Origin: Phycisphaerae bacterium
GTDB taxonomy: Bacteria; Planctomycetota; Phycisphaerae; UBA1845
Assembly (NCBI GenBank): GCA_029260115.1
Contig: JAJDDW010000096.1
Location: 1 to 44,224, forward strand
Direction of reading: 5' to 3'
Length of the DNA stretch: 44,224 nt
The translations under genes were made by a program, and so were the position numbers. Positions 1 through 8,630 of this stretch are shown here, piece after piece (position 1 is the first letter of the stretch; every line of letters starts with the position of its first letter). The notes beneath the pieces were generated by a model. That model was not told the origin of the DNA and ran no database searches. It worked only from the letters and a program-made list of their open reading frames with translations.

Positions 1-58
1 TCGAACCCCTGTCTCCAGGATGAGAACCTGATATCCTAGGCCACTAGACGATGGGGGC
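1..58 (-). tRNA. tRNA-Glu (CTC), cut by the window edge
   Basis: Read on the minus strand, the sequence starts with a GCCCCCA acceptor strand at 58-52, continues through a D arm, and has an anticodon arm with stem TCAGG/CCTGG and loop TTCTCAT, which places CTC (glutamate) at plus-strand positions 22-24. The T arm begins at AGGGGTTCGA, where the window ends, so the last 15 or so bases, including the acceptor 3' strand, are missing. The identity rests on the anticodon and on the typical bacterial tRNA-Glu 5' half. Confidence 0.93.
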
Positions 59-353
59 ATCTATGGTGGGGCTAGAATACGGGCCTTGCTACGGGGTCGT
101 CAAGTCACTAGGTAATGCTCGTCCATAGTTGGGTGCAAGACAGAGTCCGCGGGCGCCCCATTTTAGAGTGCTCTCGAAGCGGGGCGGACAATCGAGAACA
201 GTAGTTCCCCTCACCCGTCGCGTCGCAGAATGCCTCAATTATGAAACGGAACCTAACTAGGCGACGCGAAGATTAGGGTACTCGCTACTGCTGACGTCGC
301 CGGACCGCTGTGAACCTGCTACTATAAGAGAATAGTTGTGGTATTGTGAGTAA
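59..353. other. Spacer between tRNA-Glu and uvrB
   Basis: There is no convincing reading frame in these 295 bases. They must carry the promoters of the divergent tRNA gene and uvrB. A TATAAG at 323-328 could be a -10 element for uvrB, but no matching -35 is visible. I see no LexA-like box that I would defend. Confidence 0.5.
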
Positions 354-2414
354 ATGGTGGGCGAGTTTCAGCTAGTTTCAGAATTTGATCCTAAAGGCGA
401 TCAGCCTGCGGCCATTGAAAAAATCTCAAAGGGTTTTGCCAATGGTGCGAAGCGTCAGTGCCTGCTGGGTGTGACCGGCTCTGGTAAGACCTTTACCATG
501 GCCAACGTCATCAAGAGGCTCAAGCGGCCTACCTTAGTGATTTCCCACAACAAGACCTTAGCGGCTCAACTCTACGAGGAGTTTCGCGACCTATTTCCGC
601 ATAACGCCGTCGAATATTTTGTTAGCTATTACGACTATTATCAGCCGGAAGCTTACATCCCGCAGCGTGATATATACATCGAAAAAGATGCCTCGCGCAA
701 CGACGATCTTGATCGGCTGCGTCTCAGCGCGACGAGCGCCCTCGTCGCTCGTGAGGATGTGATCATTGTTTCGAGCGTGTCGTGTATTTTTAGTTTGGGC
801 TCGCCGGAAGACTATCGTGATAGCATCATCGTGTTGGATATAGGCCAAAAAATTGATCGCGATGAATTGCTCAAGCGTTTTGTCGATTTGCAGTATTCGC
901 GTAGTGACATGGAGCTAAAGCGGGGTACGTTTCGGGTGCGCGGCGATATTGTAGAACTCCATCCAGCCCAAGAACAGTTCGCTTATCGGATTGAGATGTT
1001 TGGCGATGAGATCGATAAATTTGAAATGATCAATCCGCTGACCGGTGATGCGCTGGGTTGGATAGAAAAGATATATGTGTTTCCGGCTGTGCATTATGTC
1101 ATGCCGGAAGAGCGCATGGCTGCCGCAACTGAGAGCATTCTTGAAGAGCTAGAGCTGCGTGTGCAGCAGTTTCGCCGATTTGGAAAATTGTTGGAAGCGC
1201 AGCGGATAACCGCGCGCACGAAGTATGACGTGGAAATGCTACGTGAAGTGGGATATTGCTCTGGAATTGAGAATTATTCCAGGCATTTAACTGGGGCTGA
1301 GCCAGGTGACAAACCGTTTACCTTGGTGGACTATTTCCCGAAAGATTTTCTTTTACTGGTCGACGAGTCTCATGCGACGATTCCGCAGATTGGCGCTATG
1401 TTTAATGGCGATCGTGCGAGAAAGACAACGCTGGTCGAGCATGGTTTTCGGCTGCCAAGCTGCCTGGATAATCGGCCAATGCGTTTTGAAGAATTTGTGG
1501 GCATGTGGGACAACGTGTTGTATGTGTCCGCGACGCCAGGCCCGTATGAGCTTAACGATACCGGCGGCGAATTCGTCGAGCAGGTCATTCGGCCTACGGG
1601 TTTGATTGATCCGCCGATTGAGATTAGCCCTGCTCGGGGACAGGTGTCCGATCTATTAAAACGAATTCATGAACGCGTTGCGGTGGGGGAGCGGGTGCTG
1701 GTGACGACGTTGACGAAACGGTTAGCTGAAGACCTTTCGAGTTACATTGAGCAGGAAGGTGTCCGATGCCGGTTTATGCACGCGGATATTCTCACGCTGG
1801 AGCGGGTGACGATTTTGAAAGAGTTGCGAGAAGGCAAGTTTCATGTCTTGGTAGGGGTGAACCTGCTACGAGAAGGGCTTGATCTTCCCGAAGTGTCGAT
1901 GGTGGCAATTTTGGACGCGGACAAAGAGGGCTTTCTGCGTAGTGCGACGTCATTGATTCAGATGATCGGTCGCACAGCGAGAAATGTGAACGCCCAGGTT
2001 GTGTTGTATGCGGATAAAATTACCAAGAGCATGCAGCGGGCGATGGACGAGACCGACCGCCGCCGGAATGTCCAATTAGCCTATAACGAAAAACATGGCA
2101 TCACGCCGCAGACGATTAAGAAGGAAATTCGCGTGAGTTTGGAGTCGGCGGCGAGAGCGCATAAGGTCGCGGCTGAGGCGATCGAAGTTTCCATGGGCGA
2201 AATGGATCGCATGGAGATGATTGCCGCTATGGAAAAGGATATGCTCGATGCGGCTGAGGCGCTAGAATTTGAGAAAGCGGCCCGCCTCAGAGACCAGATA
2301 GCCGAGATTCGACAAGTGCCTGATATGGGGACATCGTCCGAAAATGACCGAAAAGACAGGTCTGGGAAGTCGAAAAGCAAGAGTAAGGCCCGCCGCCCGC
2401 GCCGAGGACAGTGA
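354..2414 (+). CDS. uvrB: UvrABC excinuclease subunit B
   Basis: UvrB is the helicase-like damage-verification subunit of nucleotide excision repair. It is loaded by UvrA and then recruits UvrC for incision. The 686 residues match the family length. Visible landmarks are the Walker A loop GVTGSGKT (about 39-46), the YYDYYQPEAYIP hairpin (about 92-103) that inserts between DNA strands, a DESH Walker B box (about residue 337), helicase motif VI with QMIGRTARN, and a C-terminal UVR motif (EALEFEKAARLRDQI) that contacts UvrC. The tail is basic (Lys/Arg/Ser-rich). The ATG at 354 gives the conserved N-terminus (FQLVSEFDPKGDQPAAI), although no strong ribosome binding site precedes it. It stands alone, followed by a thioredoxin gene with its own probable promoter. 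Confidence 0.98.
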   Translation: MVGEFQLVSEFDPKGDQPAAIEKISKGFANGAKRQCLLGVTGSGKTFTMANVIKRLKRPTLVISHNKTLAAQLYEEFRDLFPHNAVEYFVSYYDYYQPEAYIPQRDIYIEKDASRNDDLDRLRLSATSALVAREDVIIVSSVSCIFSLGSPEDYRDSIIVLDIGQKIDRDELLKRFVDLQYSRSDMELKRGTFRVRGDIVELHPAQEQFAYRIEMFGDEIDKFEMINPLTGDALGWIEKIYVFPAVHYVMPEERMAAATESILEELELRVQQFRRFGKLLEAQRITARTKYDVEMLREVGYCSGIENYSRHLTGAEPGDKPFTLVDYFPKDFLLLVDESHATIPQIGAMFNGDRARKTTLVEHGFRLPSCLDNRPMRFEEFVGMWDNVLYVSATPGPYELNDTGGEFVEQVIRPTGLIDPPIEISPARGQVSDLLKRIHERVAVGERVLVTTLTKRLAEDLSSYIEQEGVRCRFMHADILTLERVTILKELREGKFHVLVGVNLLREGLDLPEVSMVAILDADKEGFLRSATSLIQMIGRTARNVNAQVVLYADKITKSMQRAMDETDRRRNVQLAYNEKHGITPQTIKKEIRVSLESAARAHKVAAEAIEVSMGEMDRMEMIAAMEKDMLDAAEALEFEKAARLRDQIAEIRQVPDMGTSSENDRKDRSGKSKSKSKARRPRRGQ

Positions 2415-2426
2415 TTCTAACATTTT

Positions 2427-2458
2427 TTGCAGCCAAAAGGGCCTTCCTTTGATATAAT
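2427..2458 (+). promoter_or_regulatory. Possible promoter for the TlpA-like gene
   Basis: A perfect TATAAT lies at 2453-2458 in the uvrB/thioredoxin spacer. The best -35 candidate is TTGCAG at 2427-2432, but the 20-base spacing is longer than usual, so only the -10 element is persuasive. Confidence 0.35.
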
Positions 2459-2556
2459 GAGTGTAGGCCGGTAATGCGTATTGTGTTTGATAGGCGAGGG
2501 CGAAGTGCCGCGGTTAGTTGCCCGGTTGTTATTCCGGTGTTGGAGAATGTCTCATT

Positions 2557-3114
2557 ATGACTCGTACGACTTTTTTAGTGATAATTCTAGCCCTGTTTTC
2601 CATGGGGCAAATTAGACCATTCCAAGGGAAGACAAGACCTAGGACCGGCGATGTCGCGCCAGCGATTCATCTTGCCAAGGTGGTTCAAGGGCCTGAATTG
2701 GCGGACATTAATTTTGAATCGCTCAAAGGCAAGATTGTCGTGCTGGAATTTTGGGCGACTTGGTGCGCTCCGTGTATCGATTCCATTCCACATCTCAATG
2801 AATTAGCAGACCACTTTGAAGGCCAGCCCGTTCAGTTTATTTCGATCGCGAAGCGGGATAGCCTTGCTAAAGTCAAAAAACTATTAAAACGTAAGCCCAT
2901 TAAGGGTTGGGTTGCACTTGATGAGAACGACAAAACTTCTTCCGCATATGGGGCAAATTCTATTCCGCATTCAGCTATCATCGGTAAAGACGGCAAGATC
3001 GTAGGTTTTTTCTATCCCAGGCGCATTACCGAGCAAGTCTTGCAAAATATTATCGACGGCAAACCACCGATTGATAGTAAGCCCCAGCCAGCCGTAGATA
3101 ACGCTGGGCATTGA
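2557..3114 (+). CDS. Exported TlpA/ResA-like thioredoxin-fold protein
   Basis: An AhpC/TSA-TlpA type thiol-disulfide oxidoreductase of 185 residues. The start chosen is the ATG at 2557, preceded by GGAG at 2542-2545. It opens with a hydrophobic signal segment (TTFLVIILALFSMG), so the protein probably acts outside the cytoplasmic membrane. The active site is WATWCAPC, the CxxC redox pair in its usual position after LKGKIVVLEFWA. The later segment containing NSIPHSAIIGKDG supplies the cis-Pro loop of the fold. Family members reduce cytochrome c apoproteins or other exported thiols; the substrate here cannot be told. An in-frame ATG at 2518 would add 13 residues before the signal peptide and is less likely. 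Confidence 0.88.
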   Translation: MTRTTFLVIILALFSMGQIRPFQGKTRPRTGDVAPAIHLAKVVQGPELADINFESLKGKIVVLEFWATWCAPCIDSIPHLNELADHFEGQPVQFISIAKRDSLAKVKKLLKRKPIKGWVALDENDKTSSAYGANSIPHSAIIGKDGKIVGFFYPRRITEQVLQNIIDGKPPIDSKPQPAVDNAGH

Positions 3115-3200
3115 TCGCACGATAACCTCTTAGGGCTATAAAACCTGCTGCGCTAGCAAGCACCGCTGGGGCGCTCGCGCTGCAGGGTCGTGTCGCCGCG

Positions 3201-3413
3201 CTATTCGCTAGGTTTTCCGCAACACTTCTTATATTTCTTGCCACTACCGCAAGGGCATGGGTCGTTGCGTTCTGGTTTTTCGTCAACATGGATAGGCTCT
3301 ACCGGCGGCGGTAATGGCTCATCATCTTCGCCTGGCAGTTGCTTCTTGTAATCTTTTTCCCGATCTTCTCTCGAATGAAATCGATCATTTTGTGGGTCGT
3401 GGCTATTAGGCAT
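3201..3413 (-). CDS. Small SEC-C motif protein
   Basis: A 70-residue protein ending in a SEC-C zinc motif ([17 protein letters not shown]), the metal-binding tail first known from SecA. The first half is charged and Pro-rich. Such stand-alone SEC-C proteins are common and their roles are mostly unknown; ribosome or SecB-type contacts are known only for SecA's own tail. The start at 3413 is chosen because AGGA lies just upstream (AGGAAGAAATG). An upstream in-frame ATG at 3491 would add 26 residues without a ribosome binding site. It is convergent with the thioredoxin gene and divergent from the K+ channel gene. Confidence 0.85.
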   Translation of the reverse strand: MPNSHDPQNDRFHSREDREKDYKKQLPGEDDEPLPPPVEPIHVDEKPERNDPCPCGSGKKYKKCCGKPSE

Positions 3414-3746
3414 TTCTTCCTGGTCCCTTCTTATGAGAGAATGTGTAGCCGGATACGTTCCGAGCCGTTCACAACAGATTAAGTATAACATGTAGCTGTG
3501 CTTAGGAAACTTTGCTTTTATAATGCCTCGAAGATACTGATAAGAAGGTGGGCAACAGCTATGGGTAGCTTAATCCATGAAAAACCACAGAATGGACCAT
3601 GTTTGATCTATCTGTAGGGACGGCGTTTTCAGGTAAAGGCCCGATCATGCCGACGATGGCTACAGGAAGCAGGTCTACCGGCCAAGAAGTCGGTCGATTG
3701 TCGGAAGTCGATTAGCTGAGGCGTATACGAAAAGGTCGCGGCGCGT
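3414..3746. other. Spacer upstream of the K+ channel gene, with two tiny open frames
   Basis: The spacer holds TATAAT at 3519-3524 and, downstream, an 18-codon frame (3561-3617) preceded by AAGGTG at 3545-3550. A 38-codon frame (3599-3715) overlaps it. Neither has a recognisable product. They could be leader peptides of the channel transcript or chance; I would not call either a gene. Confidence 0.3.
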
Positions 3747-4775
3747 ATGGGCATTTCATCCAGATCATCAGTGATATATAGCATGACGCCTGGCATGCGC
3801 CTAACGCTGGCTGTCCTTTCCGTATTGACTGTGTTCTTGGTCGGCTCAGCCGGGTATATGATTATTGAGGTCGAGCATCATCCCAGCTTTCTTGACGCCG
3901 CATACATGACGGTCATTACGCTTTCTACTGTTGGTTATGGCGAAGTCTGGCCACAAAGCCCGGCAGGGAAACTCTGGACGATCGGCGTGATTACAGTTGG
4001 TATCGCGACGGTGTCTGTCGCGGTCACGTCACTCATCGCATTGTTTATCAGCGGCGACTTGCGGCTCGCACGGGAGAAAAAGAAAATGCACAATTCAGTA
4101 GGCAAACTTCGACAGCATACTATTCTCTGTGGATATGGCCGTATGGGGTCGATGGTAGCAGAAGATCTCAAAGCCGCTGGTAAATCCGTTGTCATTATCG
4201 AAGCTCGATCCGTTATGACAGACGAACTCAAGATGGATGGGTATTATTATGTGATCGGGGATGCCACCGCGGAGACAACTTTGCTTGAAGCTGGTTTAGC
4301 GCATGCCGCAGATTTAGTGGCTATGTTGCCACATGATGCTGACAACGTGTTCATCACGTTAACCGCCCGGGCGTTGCAGCCGGACCTGACAATCATCGCG
4401 CGAGCGGAACAGCCTTCGACGGAAAGTAAACTGCTCAGGGCGGGGGCAACGAGAGTTGTGTGTCCACAGCAAATTGGGGCTAATCGAATTGCTAGCGTAT
4501 TGCTTCGGCCTAACGTCGCGGATTTTATTGATATGGCTCATCGTGGCGTTGACCTTGAGATGAGCGAGTATAACGTGAGCGCAGATTCAATGCTGTGCGG
4601 CAAGACGCTACGAGATGTACCGCTGCGTAGCGACGTTGGCGCGACCGTGGTGGCGATCGTGCGAAGTGACGGGTATACGGCATATAATCCGGCGGCAGAC
4701 GCACAACTAGAATCGGGTGACTGTTTGATTTTTGTCGGACCTGCCGGCGCATCCGAACGACTTAATGAGATGTAA
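3747..4775 (+). CDS. Two-TM potassium channel with cytoplasmic RCK (TrkA-N/TrkA-C) domains
   Basis: A 342-residue inner-membrane K+ channel subunit. The N-terminus has two transmembrane helices (about 17-35 and 70-95) flanking a pore loop with the selectivity filter TVGYGE. An RCK_N Rossmann domain follows (HTILCGYGRMGSMVAEDL, about 125-240). Its GYGRMG loop and the acidic residue after strand 2 (VVIIEARS) suggest NAD or nucleotide binding. A TrkA_C domain closes the protein (about 265-342). The architecture matches MthK/GsuK-like ligand-gated channels, so it should assemble as a tetramer with an RCK gating ring. ATG 3747 is used; ATGs at 3783 and 3795 are alternatives close to the first helix. 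Confidence 0.93.
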   Translation: MGISSRSSVIYSMTPGMRLTLAVLSVLTVFLVGSAGYMIIEVEHHPSFLDAAYMTVITLSTVGYGEVWPQSPAGKLWTIGVITVGIATVSVAVTSLIALFISGDLRLAREKKKMHNSVGKLRQHTILCGYGRMGSMVAEDLKAAGKSVVIIEARSVMTDELKMDGYYYVIGDATAETTLLEAGLAHAADLVAMLPHDADNVFITLTARALQPDLTIIARAEQPSTESKLLRAGATRVVCPQQIGANRIASVLLRPNVADFIDMAHRGVDLEMSEYNVSADSMLCGKTLRDVPLRSDVGATVVAIVRSDGYTAYNPAADAQLESGDCLIFVGPAGASERLNEM

Positions 4776-4787
4776 TATGGACTCTTG

Positions 4788-4816
4788 GAGCCGCATGCTT
4801 CAGCTTGCGCGGTGCT
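4788..4816. repeat. 29-base intergenic repeat, copy 1
   Basis: This 29-base unit starts GAGCCGCATGCTT and ends GCTTGCGCGGTGCT. A second copy at 18270-18298 differs at two bases. Both copies lie 12-28 bases after the stop of a plus-strand gene and in the same orientation. The ends (GCCGC/GCGGC) can pair, so a 3'-end hairpin or REP-like element is possible. Confidence 0.7.
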
Positions 4817-4907
4817 ACGATGGTAACGTAGGATTCGACTGTAATTAGAACGCGGCGTGACCGTTAACCGCTCGGACTTTAAGATCAATTTTGAACCGAA
4901 AACGATT

Positions 4908-5390
4908 ATGGAAATTCGCGAACTCGAACGCATGGCTGGGAATACCAGTACGCATCAGGCTGAACCCGTTTGCATGACGTGTGGTTATGACCTCAGAGGC
5001 AGCGTGACGCAGGTCTGTCCGGAGTGCGGCCAAGCTTTTGATCGTTTAGCTTGGGAACGTGAAGTAAAGCAGACACAAGAGAAGCTAGCCGAGATTGAGA
5101 ATTCTTTGGAGATGGTTAGCCTGGGTTGGCGCGTGGGTCTGGTTGGCCTATGTGTGAGCGTGCTCCTGATGGTGTCGGGGCAGACGGGCCTGTGTATCGG
5201 GCGGTGCATTTCTGTAGCGACCGGGTTCGTATCTTTTTTTCTAGGCTGTGGATATTTTCGGGCCTATCAATTGCCCAAGTGGGCACGAGAGAAAATTGCG
5301 ACGAATTCTTTCACGACGAGCGCCTGGGCGGCGATGTTGCTGGGGGTAGTGTTGATACTTGCGGGTGCGTTTGGTTTACCGGGGCGATAA
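4908..5390 (+). CDS. Zinc-ribbon membrane protein (planctomycete type)
   Basis: About 160 residues. The N-terminal ribbon has the cysteine pairs CMTCGYDLRG and CPECGQAFD, spaced as in the other ribbon proteins of this window. A charged linker with coiled-coil character (about 45-65) follows, then three or four hydrophobic helices. The function is unknown; this ribbon-plus-membrane design is widespread in Planctomycetota. The start is unsure: a GTG at 4857, the ATG at 4908 and an ATG at 4932 are all open, and none has a clear ribosome binding site. Confidence 0.7.
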   Translation: MEIRELERMAGNTSTHQAEPVCMTCGYDLRGSVTQVCPECGQAFDRLAWEREVKQTQEKLAEIENSLEMVSLGWRVGLVGLCVSVLLMVSGQTGLCIGRCISVATGFVSFFLGCGYFRAYQLPKWAREKIATNSFTTSAWAAMLLGVVLILAGAFGLPGR

Positions 5391-5458
5391 CGCAAAAAGA
5401 TATTTTCACGATATGTGTAAACCAACTACCTCAATTGCATTTTCTTTTAGTTTTTAAC

Positions 5459-6139
5459 TTAATCGAGTTCGGCAAGCTGCTCTTTGGCCCATACGACAGC
5501 TGGATTTAGACGAATGTGATCTTCGAGAAAATCACGCAATACTGCCGGTGGACCTTCTTTTGCAATGCCTGGAAAAGCCAGTTCTTCGTAACCACAAGCT
5601 TTCCAACGTGCTAGCCATTCGGCAAGGCTGTCAGCAAGGATGACTATGGGAGTCCAGCAATCTTCTGTTGAATATAAGTTAGGCAGCTCATTTGAACATT
5701 CACTGTCAAACAAGATAATTGAGCCTGGGCGTAGATTTGGAGGGCAAGTGCAATGAGCGATATTATCACCATATCGGGTTTGCGCAAAAATGTAGTAATC
5801 ATCTCGAATCCATGCGGGATCGAGAGATTCAACTCCAGATTCATTATATGGATCAACCCAGTCTGAATCTGATACGCTTTTCAAAAATATACTTGTTAGC
5901 GTATGCGTACCTCGTATTTCACCAGAACTCAAGCCAGTTAATTTCAAAAAAACCTCCCGAACAGGTGAGGGAATGGGGCGCCCCAAGCGAATTCCGTGAT
6001 CCTCTATCACCTGCTCAGTATTTTTTTCTGACTTGAAAGGTGGTAGCTGATCATCATCGCATGCCGCTGCGATAAGAGGTGCATCTTTTACCAAACTTTC
6101 AATAGCAGATTCTAAATTAACGCCATGCCAAACAGCCAA
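5459..6139 (-). CDS. SUKH (SMI1/KNR4)-like protein
   Basis: A 226-residue cytoplasmic protein without signal peptide or membrane segment. The early segment IRLGRPIPSPVREVFLKLTG and the late one ILADSLAEWLARW resemble the start and end of SUKH (SMI1/KNR4) domains, a family used as immunity proteins against secreted toxins and in other regulatory roles. It starts at TTG 6139, supported by GGAG 8 bases upstream (TCAGGAGACAATAAATTG). The DNA is visibly richer in A+T than its neighbours, which may mean recent acquisition. No toxin gene is adjacent, so it would be an orphan. The family call is by eye and moderate. Confidence 0.55.
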   Translation of the reverse strand: MAVWHGVNLESAIESLVKDAPLIAAACDDDQLPPFKSEKNTEQVIEDHGIRLGRPIPSPVREVFLKLTGLSSGEIRGTHTLTSIFLKSVSDSDWVDPYNESGVESLDPAWIRDDYYIFAQTRYGDNIAHCTCPPNLRPGSIILFDSECSNELPNLYSTEDCWTPIVILADSLAEWLARWKACGYEELAFPGIAKEGPPAVLRDFLEDHIRLNPAVVWAKEQLAELD

Positions 6140-6183
6140 TTTATTGTCTCCTGAAAGTACTGCATCTGACCATATGATAGCGA

Positions 6184-7365
6184 TTATCGCAAACGTGTAC
6201 GAGGCAACACCTTGAACATGATCAACGCAAACAAAAAACCTACCGCAAACCCGGTGGCGGTGTTAAGGGCGACGCTCATTGCGGCTGTGACTAGCATCAC
6301 GGCTATGTCAATTTTAGCCCGTTGATCTCGGCATACCTTTGCTAACTCCATACCGGAGAACATTAACATGACGCCCAAAATAGATGATGGAAAATTCATT
6401 AGAAAGGCTAGCAGTGAGCCGCCGAATAGGAGTACCAATGCGACCTTGGCTGCGCCGAGCATGACGATACTGCCACCGGATCGAGCGCCGAAGCGATATT
6501 GGGCGGCTAAGCCTCCTGCCCCGTGGCAAAGGGGCATGCCGCCGAAAGGACAGGTCAACAAATTCAATAAGCCAACGGATATGGCTACGCGCTTAGGTTG
6601 TGCGGGTTTACGCGGGAAAAGATCAGTGGACAAAGCGCAAACGGAGATGACCGAGTTCAGCGTCGTCAGCGGGATTTGCGGCAACGCCCCGGCCCACAGC
6701 CCTTTAATCCAATCGCTTTTATGGCCTAAGTCAGGCCAGTGCCACGAAAAGCCAGGTTGTGGGAGTGTCAGTAGCTCCGGGTTTGAAAATAGTAGCACAC
6801 CTAGGCCGATAGCAAAAACGATCAACGTACGCGGCAATCGTGACGTTGGTTTCCCGCTTAAAATAATGACGCCGCAAATTCCGGCGATGACTGCGCTATC
6901 CCATCCGACCCACGCATGAGTGTCTACGATCATCTTCATGCCAGCGATAAAAAGTTTCAGGCCGAGCGCGAGTTGCAAGCCACGCACCACACTTTTGGGA
7001 ATAATTCGGTTTAGCCATCCGATCAATCCGCTGATGCCGAAAATGAGAACCACGCCTGCCGTAAGTATGCCAGCCGCGAGTATTTGCGACTCCGTCAGTC
7101 CCTCGGCGATGGCCACGGCGGCGATGGCTTTCATTGGTTGAATAGGCATGGGGATGCGAAAAAGAAATCCCGTAACGATGTTGGCTATGCCGGACAGCAA
7201 CAGCGCCGGGCACAGCTGCAAGCCGCACGTTCTGACCATGCCCACAAATAGCGGAATGAAAGTTCCTAGATCGCCCAACGATCCCGCGAATTCGCTTAGA
7301 CTAAAACGAAAATCATTCTCGGTTGATGGTTGAGTATCCGCAGGATGGTTGTGAGTTGTTGTCAA
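6184..7365 (-). CDS. MOT1-family molybdate/sulfate transporter
   Basis: A 393-residue polytopic membrane protein with about ten to eleven hydrophobic helices. The N-terminal motif SLGDLGTFIPLFVG and the later PMPIQPMKAIAAVAIAEGL are signatures of the MOT1 branch (MFS_MOT1) of the SulP-like transporters, known for molybdate uptake in plants and algae and predicted for sulfate or molybdate in bacteria. The C-terminal half repeats the fold (PFGGMPLCHGAGGLAAQYRFG). The predicted start is TTG 7365, with no clear ribosome binding site, so a start a little downstream is possible. It ends 44 bases before the TTG start of the SUKH-like gene, so the two may be cotranscribed. Confidence 0.85.
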   Translation of the reverse strand: MTTTHNHPADTQPSTENDFRFSLSEFAGSLGDLGTFIPLFVGMVRTCGLQLCPALLLSGIANIVTGFLFRIPMPIQPMKAIAAVAIAEGLTESQILAAGILTAGVVLIFGISGLIGWLNRIIPKSVVRGLQLALGLKLFIAGMKMIVDTHAWVGWDSAVIAGICGVIILSGKPTSRLPRTLIVFAIGLGVLLFSNPELLTLPQPGFSWHWPDLGHKSDWIKGLWAGALPQIPLTTLNSVISVCALSTDLFPRKPAQPKRVAISVGLLNLLTCPFGGMPLCHGAGGLAAQYRFGARSGGSIVMLGAAKVALVLLFGGSLLAFLMNFPSSILGVMLMFSGMELAKVCRDQRAKIDIAVMLVTAAMSVALNTATGFAVGFLFALIMFKVLPRTRLR

Positions 7366-7536
7366 AGCGGGTTTATACTACTGAAAGAGTCGACGTTTGG
7401 CGACTTGCCACGTACGTAACATGAGCAAGCGTCAATCAATTATGTGAATTTATTGTGAAGTGTTTTCGCTATCAAGGCAAACCGAACGGGCATCCGATAT
7501 CTAGGCAAGGCGTGATGAAGTTGGTCGTGAAGTGTC

Positions 7537-7552
7537 GCGACTGCTTAGTCGC
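7537..7552. promoter_or_regulatory. Hairpin just before the SDR gene
   Basis: GCGACT and AGTCGC form a perfect 6-base stem around a 4-base loop. The structure ends 8 bases before the ATG at 7561 and sits where a ribosome binding site would be expected; no Shine-Dalgarno sequence is visible. It might limit translation, or be chance. Confidence 0.35.
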
Positions 7553-7560
7553 CTTAACGA

Positions 7561-8613
7561 ATGAGAGAACCACGCGTGAAAGTTTTAATCACAGGTCATC
7601 GCGGATACATTGGCTCGGTCCTCACCCAAGTATTGCTCAATCGCGGCATTGAGGTCATCGGTCTGGACGCAGATTTATATAGCGATTGTGCGTTTGGTCG
7701 TGTGCGCGAGCCTGGTACGTCGCTAGCTATAGACATCCGCCATGTGGAGTCGCATCATTTTGGCGGAGTGGACGTTGTTATTCATCTAGCCGGCATCGCC
7801 GACGACGCATCTGGTGATCTTGATCCACAACTCACTGAGGACATCAACTTGGCTGGCACCATGCGGGTCGCGGAGATGGCTAAGGCCGCTGGTGTGGGGC
7901 GTTTTTTCTTTGCTTCTAGTTGCAGCGTATACGGCAAAGGCGCTCAAGAATTACTGACTGAAAAGAGCTTGGTAAATCCAGTGTCGAAGTACGATCAGTT
8001 CAAACTATCATGCGAACAAGGATTGGCTAAGTTAGCTGACGAAAACTTTTCTCCCGTGTATTTAAGGCTGGGCACGGTGTATGGCGTCTCGCCGAAGCTT
8101 CGGCTTGATACCGTGGTCAACGATTTTGTAGGCGCAGCTACCACCACCGGGCGCATAGCCATGAAAACGGCTGGTCTAGCCTGGCGGCCTTTCATTCATG
8201 TGGAAGACGTAGCCAGAACGATCTCAGCCCTCTTGTCGTTATCGCCGCAACGCGTTCACAATCGTGCGATTAACATAGTACAGCGACACGAAAATTATCG
8301 AGTCGCCCAAGTTGCGGATGCGGTTACTGATGCGATTCCTAATAGCCAGTGGACGGGTGCGTTCGATATCGCCGACTTAAAATCTTATAGTGTCAGCGGT
8401 CAACAGCTCGCTCATTTATTGCCAGGCTTTCGTTTTAATTGGAAATTAGAAGACGGTATCAGGCAGTTAGCCGCGGCGTTACAAGGCGCGGGTGTTACCA
8501 GTTCGGAATGGCGCTCTGATCGATACCGCCGGGTCATGCGACTTCGCAGCTTACTCGAACGCGGCGCGTTAGACGGGCGCGCACAACATAACACGCATGC
8601 CTTGTGCATTTGA
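7561..8613 (+). CDS. NAD-dependent epimerase/dehydratase (extended SDR)
   Basis: A 350-residue extended short-chain dehydrogenase of the nucleotide-sugar epimerase type. The NAD loop GHRGYIG is at 12-18. An acidic residue ends strand 2 (VIGLDAD). The catalytic pair is Tyr144/Lys148 (YDQFK), with Ser in ASSCSVYG near 120. Family members interconvert UDP- or dTDP-sugars (4-epimerisation, 4,6-dehydration, reduction); the exact reaction cannot be read. ATG 7561 is used, but GTG 7576, preceded by GAGAG and exactly in front of KVLITG, is a credible alternative. It is followed after 17 bases by a glycosyltransferase, so the two look like a plus-strand pair feeding the glycan cluster. Confidence 0.88.
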   Translation: MREPRVKVLITGHRGYIGSVLTQVLLNRGIEVIGLDADLYSDCAFGRVREPGTSLAIDIRHVESHHFGGVDVVIHLAGIADDASGDLDPQLTEDINLAGTMRVAEMAKAAGVGRFFFASSCSVYGKGAQELLTEKSLVNPVSKYDQFKLSCEQGLAKLADENFSPVYLRLGTVYGVSPKLRLDTVVNDFVGAATTTGRIAMKTAGLAWRPFIHVEDVARTISALLSLSPQRVHNRAINIVQRHENYRVAQVADAVTDAIPNSQWTGAFDIADLKSYSVSGQQLAHLLPGFRFNWKLEDGIRQLAAALQGAGVTSSEWRSDRYRRVMRLRSLLERGALDGRAQHNTHALCI

Positions 8614-8630
8614 TGGGGTGATTAATCGCG

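Noticed and set aside
3050..3289. 79-codon minus-strand frame
   Set aside because: It lies mostly antisense to the thioredoxin end and overlaps the SEC-C gene; composition is Ala-rich shadow coding without a motif.
4538..4933. 131-codon minus-strand frame opposite the K+ channel end
   Set aside because: It is antisense to clear RCK_C coding sequence and Ser/Arg-rich as expected of a shadow frame.
6368..6919. 183-codon plus-strand frame within the MOT1 transporter
   Set aside because: Antisense to well-conserved transporter helices; Pro/Thr-rich shadow.
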